Shown here: positions 4,119 to 5,450 of the stretch, one piece after another
How the letters are laid out: the number at the start of each line of letters is the position of its first letter
How positions within the stretch are numbered: position 1 is the stretch's first letter
Source of the DNA: Nitrospirota bacterium
Lineage (GTDB): Bacteria; Nitrospirota; Nitrospiria; Nitrospirales; UBA8639
DNA: 5,450 nt
Assembly (NCBI GenBank): GCA_003228495.1
Contig: QIDY01000027.1
Location: forward strand, 1 to 5,450
Reading direction: 5' to 3'
Position numbers and translations under genes: made by a program
Notes under the pieces: model-generated
The model's database searches: none
Told to the model about the DNA's origin: nothing
Seen by the model: the letters and a program-made list of their open reading frames with translations, nothing else

Positions 4119-5450
4119 ATGAAAAAGAAAATTCTGATTGTCGATGATCAGCCGGACATTGTGCTCATGCTCACCGATCGCTTAGACGCCCTGGGTTATG
4201 AAACCGTGGCCGCGTCAAACGGCAAGGAGGCGCTGGCCAAACTCGATCAGCACTCTCCTCATCTCATGTTGCTGGATTTGGAAATGCCGATAATGACGGG
4301 CATAGAAGTACTTCAGGAATTGGGAAAACTGAATGCCAAAAAGACGGTGGAGAGTCAGCCGGAAGGATTTGGCGGAGGAGAAAGTCTGCCCTTGCCGGTC
4401 GTCGTCATGACGGCGCATGGCACCATTTCCAAAGCGGTCGAGGCGATGAAAGCCGGGGCCTACGATTTCCTTACGAAGCCCATTGAAGTGGATCACCTGT
4501 CTCTCGTGTTTAAAAAAGTCTTTGCGCGTGAGGCATTGGGCCGGCAGGTCGCGTCATTACGGACAGAGGTCGAAAGCCGGTATAGCCAAATCGTGGGAGA
4601 GAGTCCGCAAGTCAGTTCCACGGTACAACTAGCCAAACGAGCCGCCGAGGCAAATGCCACGGTCTTGCTATTGGGAGAAAGCGGAACCGGGAAAGAGCTC
4701 TTTGCCCGGTCGATCCACCGCTGGAGTGAACGGGGTGAGATGCCGTTCAGTATCATCAATTGTGTGGCCTTGACCGAAACCCTTCTCGAAAATGAACTCT
4801 TCGGCCATGAAAAAGGCGCGTTCACAGGGGCCGACACGTTGCAAAAAGGGAAAATTGAAGTGGCAGATGGTGGCACGGTTTTCCTGGATGAAATTGGAGA
4901 CATGCCGATCGGTCTGCAAGCGAAATTATTGCGGGTGTTACAAGATCATGAATTCCCTCGCGTAGGTGGAACACGCCTCATTCGTGTAAATATCCGGATC
5001 ATCGCGGCGACCAATAAAGATCTGAAGAAAGGGGTCAAAGCCGGCACCTTTCGAGAAGATCTTTATTTTCGACTCAATGTTGTGAATTTATCCTTACCGC
5101 CGCTGCGTGACCGCCCCGAGGATATCATTCCCCTTGCCGAATATTTTTTAGAGCGCCATGTTCGGGAAATGAACCGGCACAAACGCACGTTCTCCAAAAC
5201 CGCCGTTGAAGCCATGCGGTGCTATTCATGGCCCGGCAACATTCGAGAACTCGACAATGCCATTGCCCGGGCGGTCGTGTTGGGCGTGGACGAAGAAATT
5301 ACAACGGAACTGCTCGGACTCGGTGGAAGCCAAGATGAGCTGGAGGTCCTTGACAATCTTCCCTATCACGATGCCATTGAACGATTTAGCACGCACATCT
5401 TGGGGAAGGCCATGCGCCGCAGTAACTGGAACCAATCCAAAGCGGCCGAG
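4119..5450 (+). CDS. NtrC-family sigma-54-dependent response regulator, C-terminus beyond the window
   Basis: A two-component regulator that, once phosphorylated, hydrolyses ATP to open sigma-54 RNA polymerase promoters. The 444 visible codons hold a receiver (about 1-137) with acidic pair D9/D10, phosphoacceptor D53 in LLLDLEMP, T98 in MTAHG and K120 in LTKPIE. The AAA+ domain follows: Walker A GESGTGKE (186-193), the sigma-54 contact loop GAFTGA (233-238), Walker B GGTVFLDEIGD (251-261), sensor I AATNKDL (296-302), the arginine-finger region FREDLYFRLN (311-320) and WPGNIREL (371-378). The Fis-type DNA-binding domain starts near HILGKAMRRSNWNQSKAAE and is cut by the window edge. All key residues are present, so it should be functional. 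The receiver has about 17 extra residues between helix 3 and strand 4 (about 72-90, with PEGFGGGES). The partner histidine kinase and target promoters are not in the window; it begins 60 bases after the preceding gene. Confidence 0.95.
   Translation, partial: MKKKILIVDDQPDIVLMLTDRLDALGYETVAASNGKEALAKLDQHSPHLMLLDLEMPIMTGIEVLQELGKLNAKKTVESQPEGFGGGESLPLPVVVMTAHGTISKAVEAMKAGAYDFLTKPIEVDHLSLVFKKVFAREALGRQVASLRTEVESRYSQIVGESPQVSSTVQLAKRAAEANATVLLLGESGTGKELFARSIHRWSERGEMPFSIINCVALTETLLENELFGHEKGAFTGADTLQKGKIEVADGGTVFLDEIGDMPIGLQAKLLRVLQDHEFPRVGGTRLIRVNIRIIAATNKDLKKGVKAGTFREDLYFRLNVVNLSLPPLRDRPEDIIPLAEYFLERHVREMNRHKRTFSKTAVEAMRCYSWPGNIRELDNAIARAVVLGVDEEITTELLGLGGSQDELEVLDNLPYHDAIERFSTHILGKAMRRSNWNQSKAAE

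Noticed and set aside
4055..4147. A 30-codon open frame starting with an ATGA overlap at the end of the unknown gene and ending inside the response regulator
   Set aside because: The overlap is of the coupling type, but the peptide has no recognisable feature and the regulator has its own strong Shine-Dalgarno, so a leader peptide is not needed to explain the layout.

Overview
The window reads as an ordinary, gene-dense bacterial chromosome segment, roughly half G+C, from a Gram-negative organism: it carries the first step of LPS heptose synthesis and lipoate attachment. Gene style and the long palindromic intergenic element are reminiscent of Nitrospira-type (Nitrospirota) genomes, but that is an impression and not a proof; other deep-branching Gram-negatives are possible. 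No RNA gene, transposase or CRISPR array is visible.

Left half (1-2200), all on the minus strand, is a tight three-gene operon read right to left: a 414-residue protein resembling the CRISPR-associated Cas02710 (TIGR02710) CARF-HEPN family, then a YbgC/FadM-like hot-dog acyl-CoA thioesterase whose ATG directly follows the first gene's stop, then lipB (octanoyltransferase) 20 bases on, which runs off the left edge before its catalytic cysteine. Thioesterase plus lipB points to acyl/lipoyl metabolism. The Cas02710-like protein is the surprise: it sits with housekeeping genes, no cas gene or array is in view, and both its presumed nucleotide-sensing motif and its HEPN RNase motif look eroded.

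The divergent spacer (2201-2512) has a candidate minus-strand promoter overlapped by a small inverted repeat, a second 8-bp inverted repeat, and a ~102-base imperfect palindrome with an A-run at one end and a T-run at the other, just before the start of gmhA. Neither flanking gene has a clear Shine-Dalgarno sequence, and the candidate -10 boxes lie so close to the starts that leaderless or near-leaderless transcripts are plausible.

Right half (2513-5450), plus strand: gmhA (sedoheptulose 7-phosphate isomerase), overlapped by 17 bases by a 326-residue conserved-looking protein of unconfirmed function, then after 60 bases with a good ribosome binding site an NtrC-type sigma-54 response regulator that runs off the right edge inside its Fis-like DNA-binding domain. 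Its receiver domain carries an unusual glycine-rich insertion. The first two genes are probably co-transcribed; whether the regulator belongs to the same transcript cannot be decided here.
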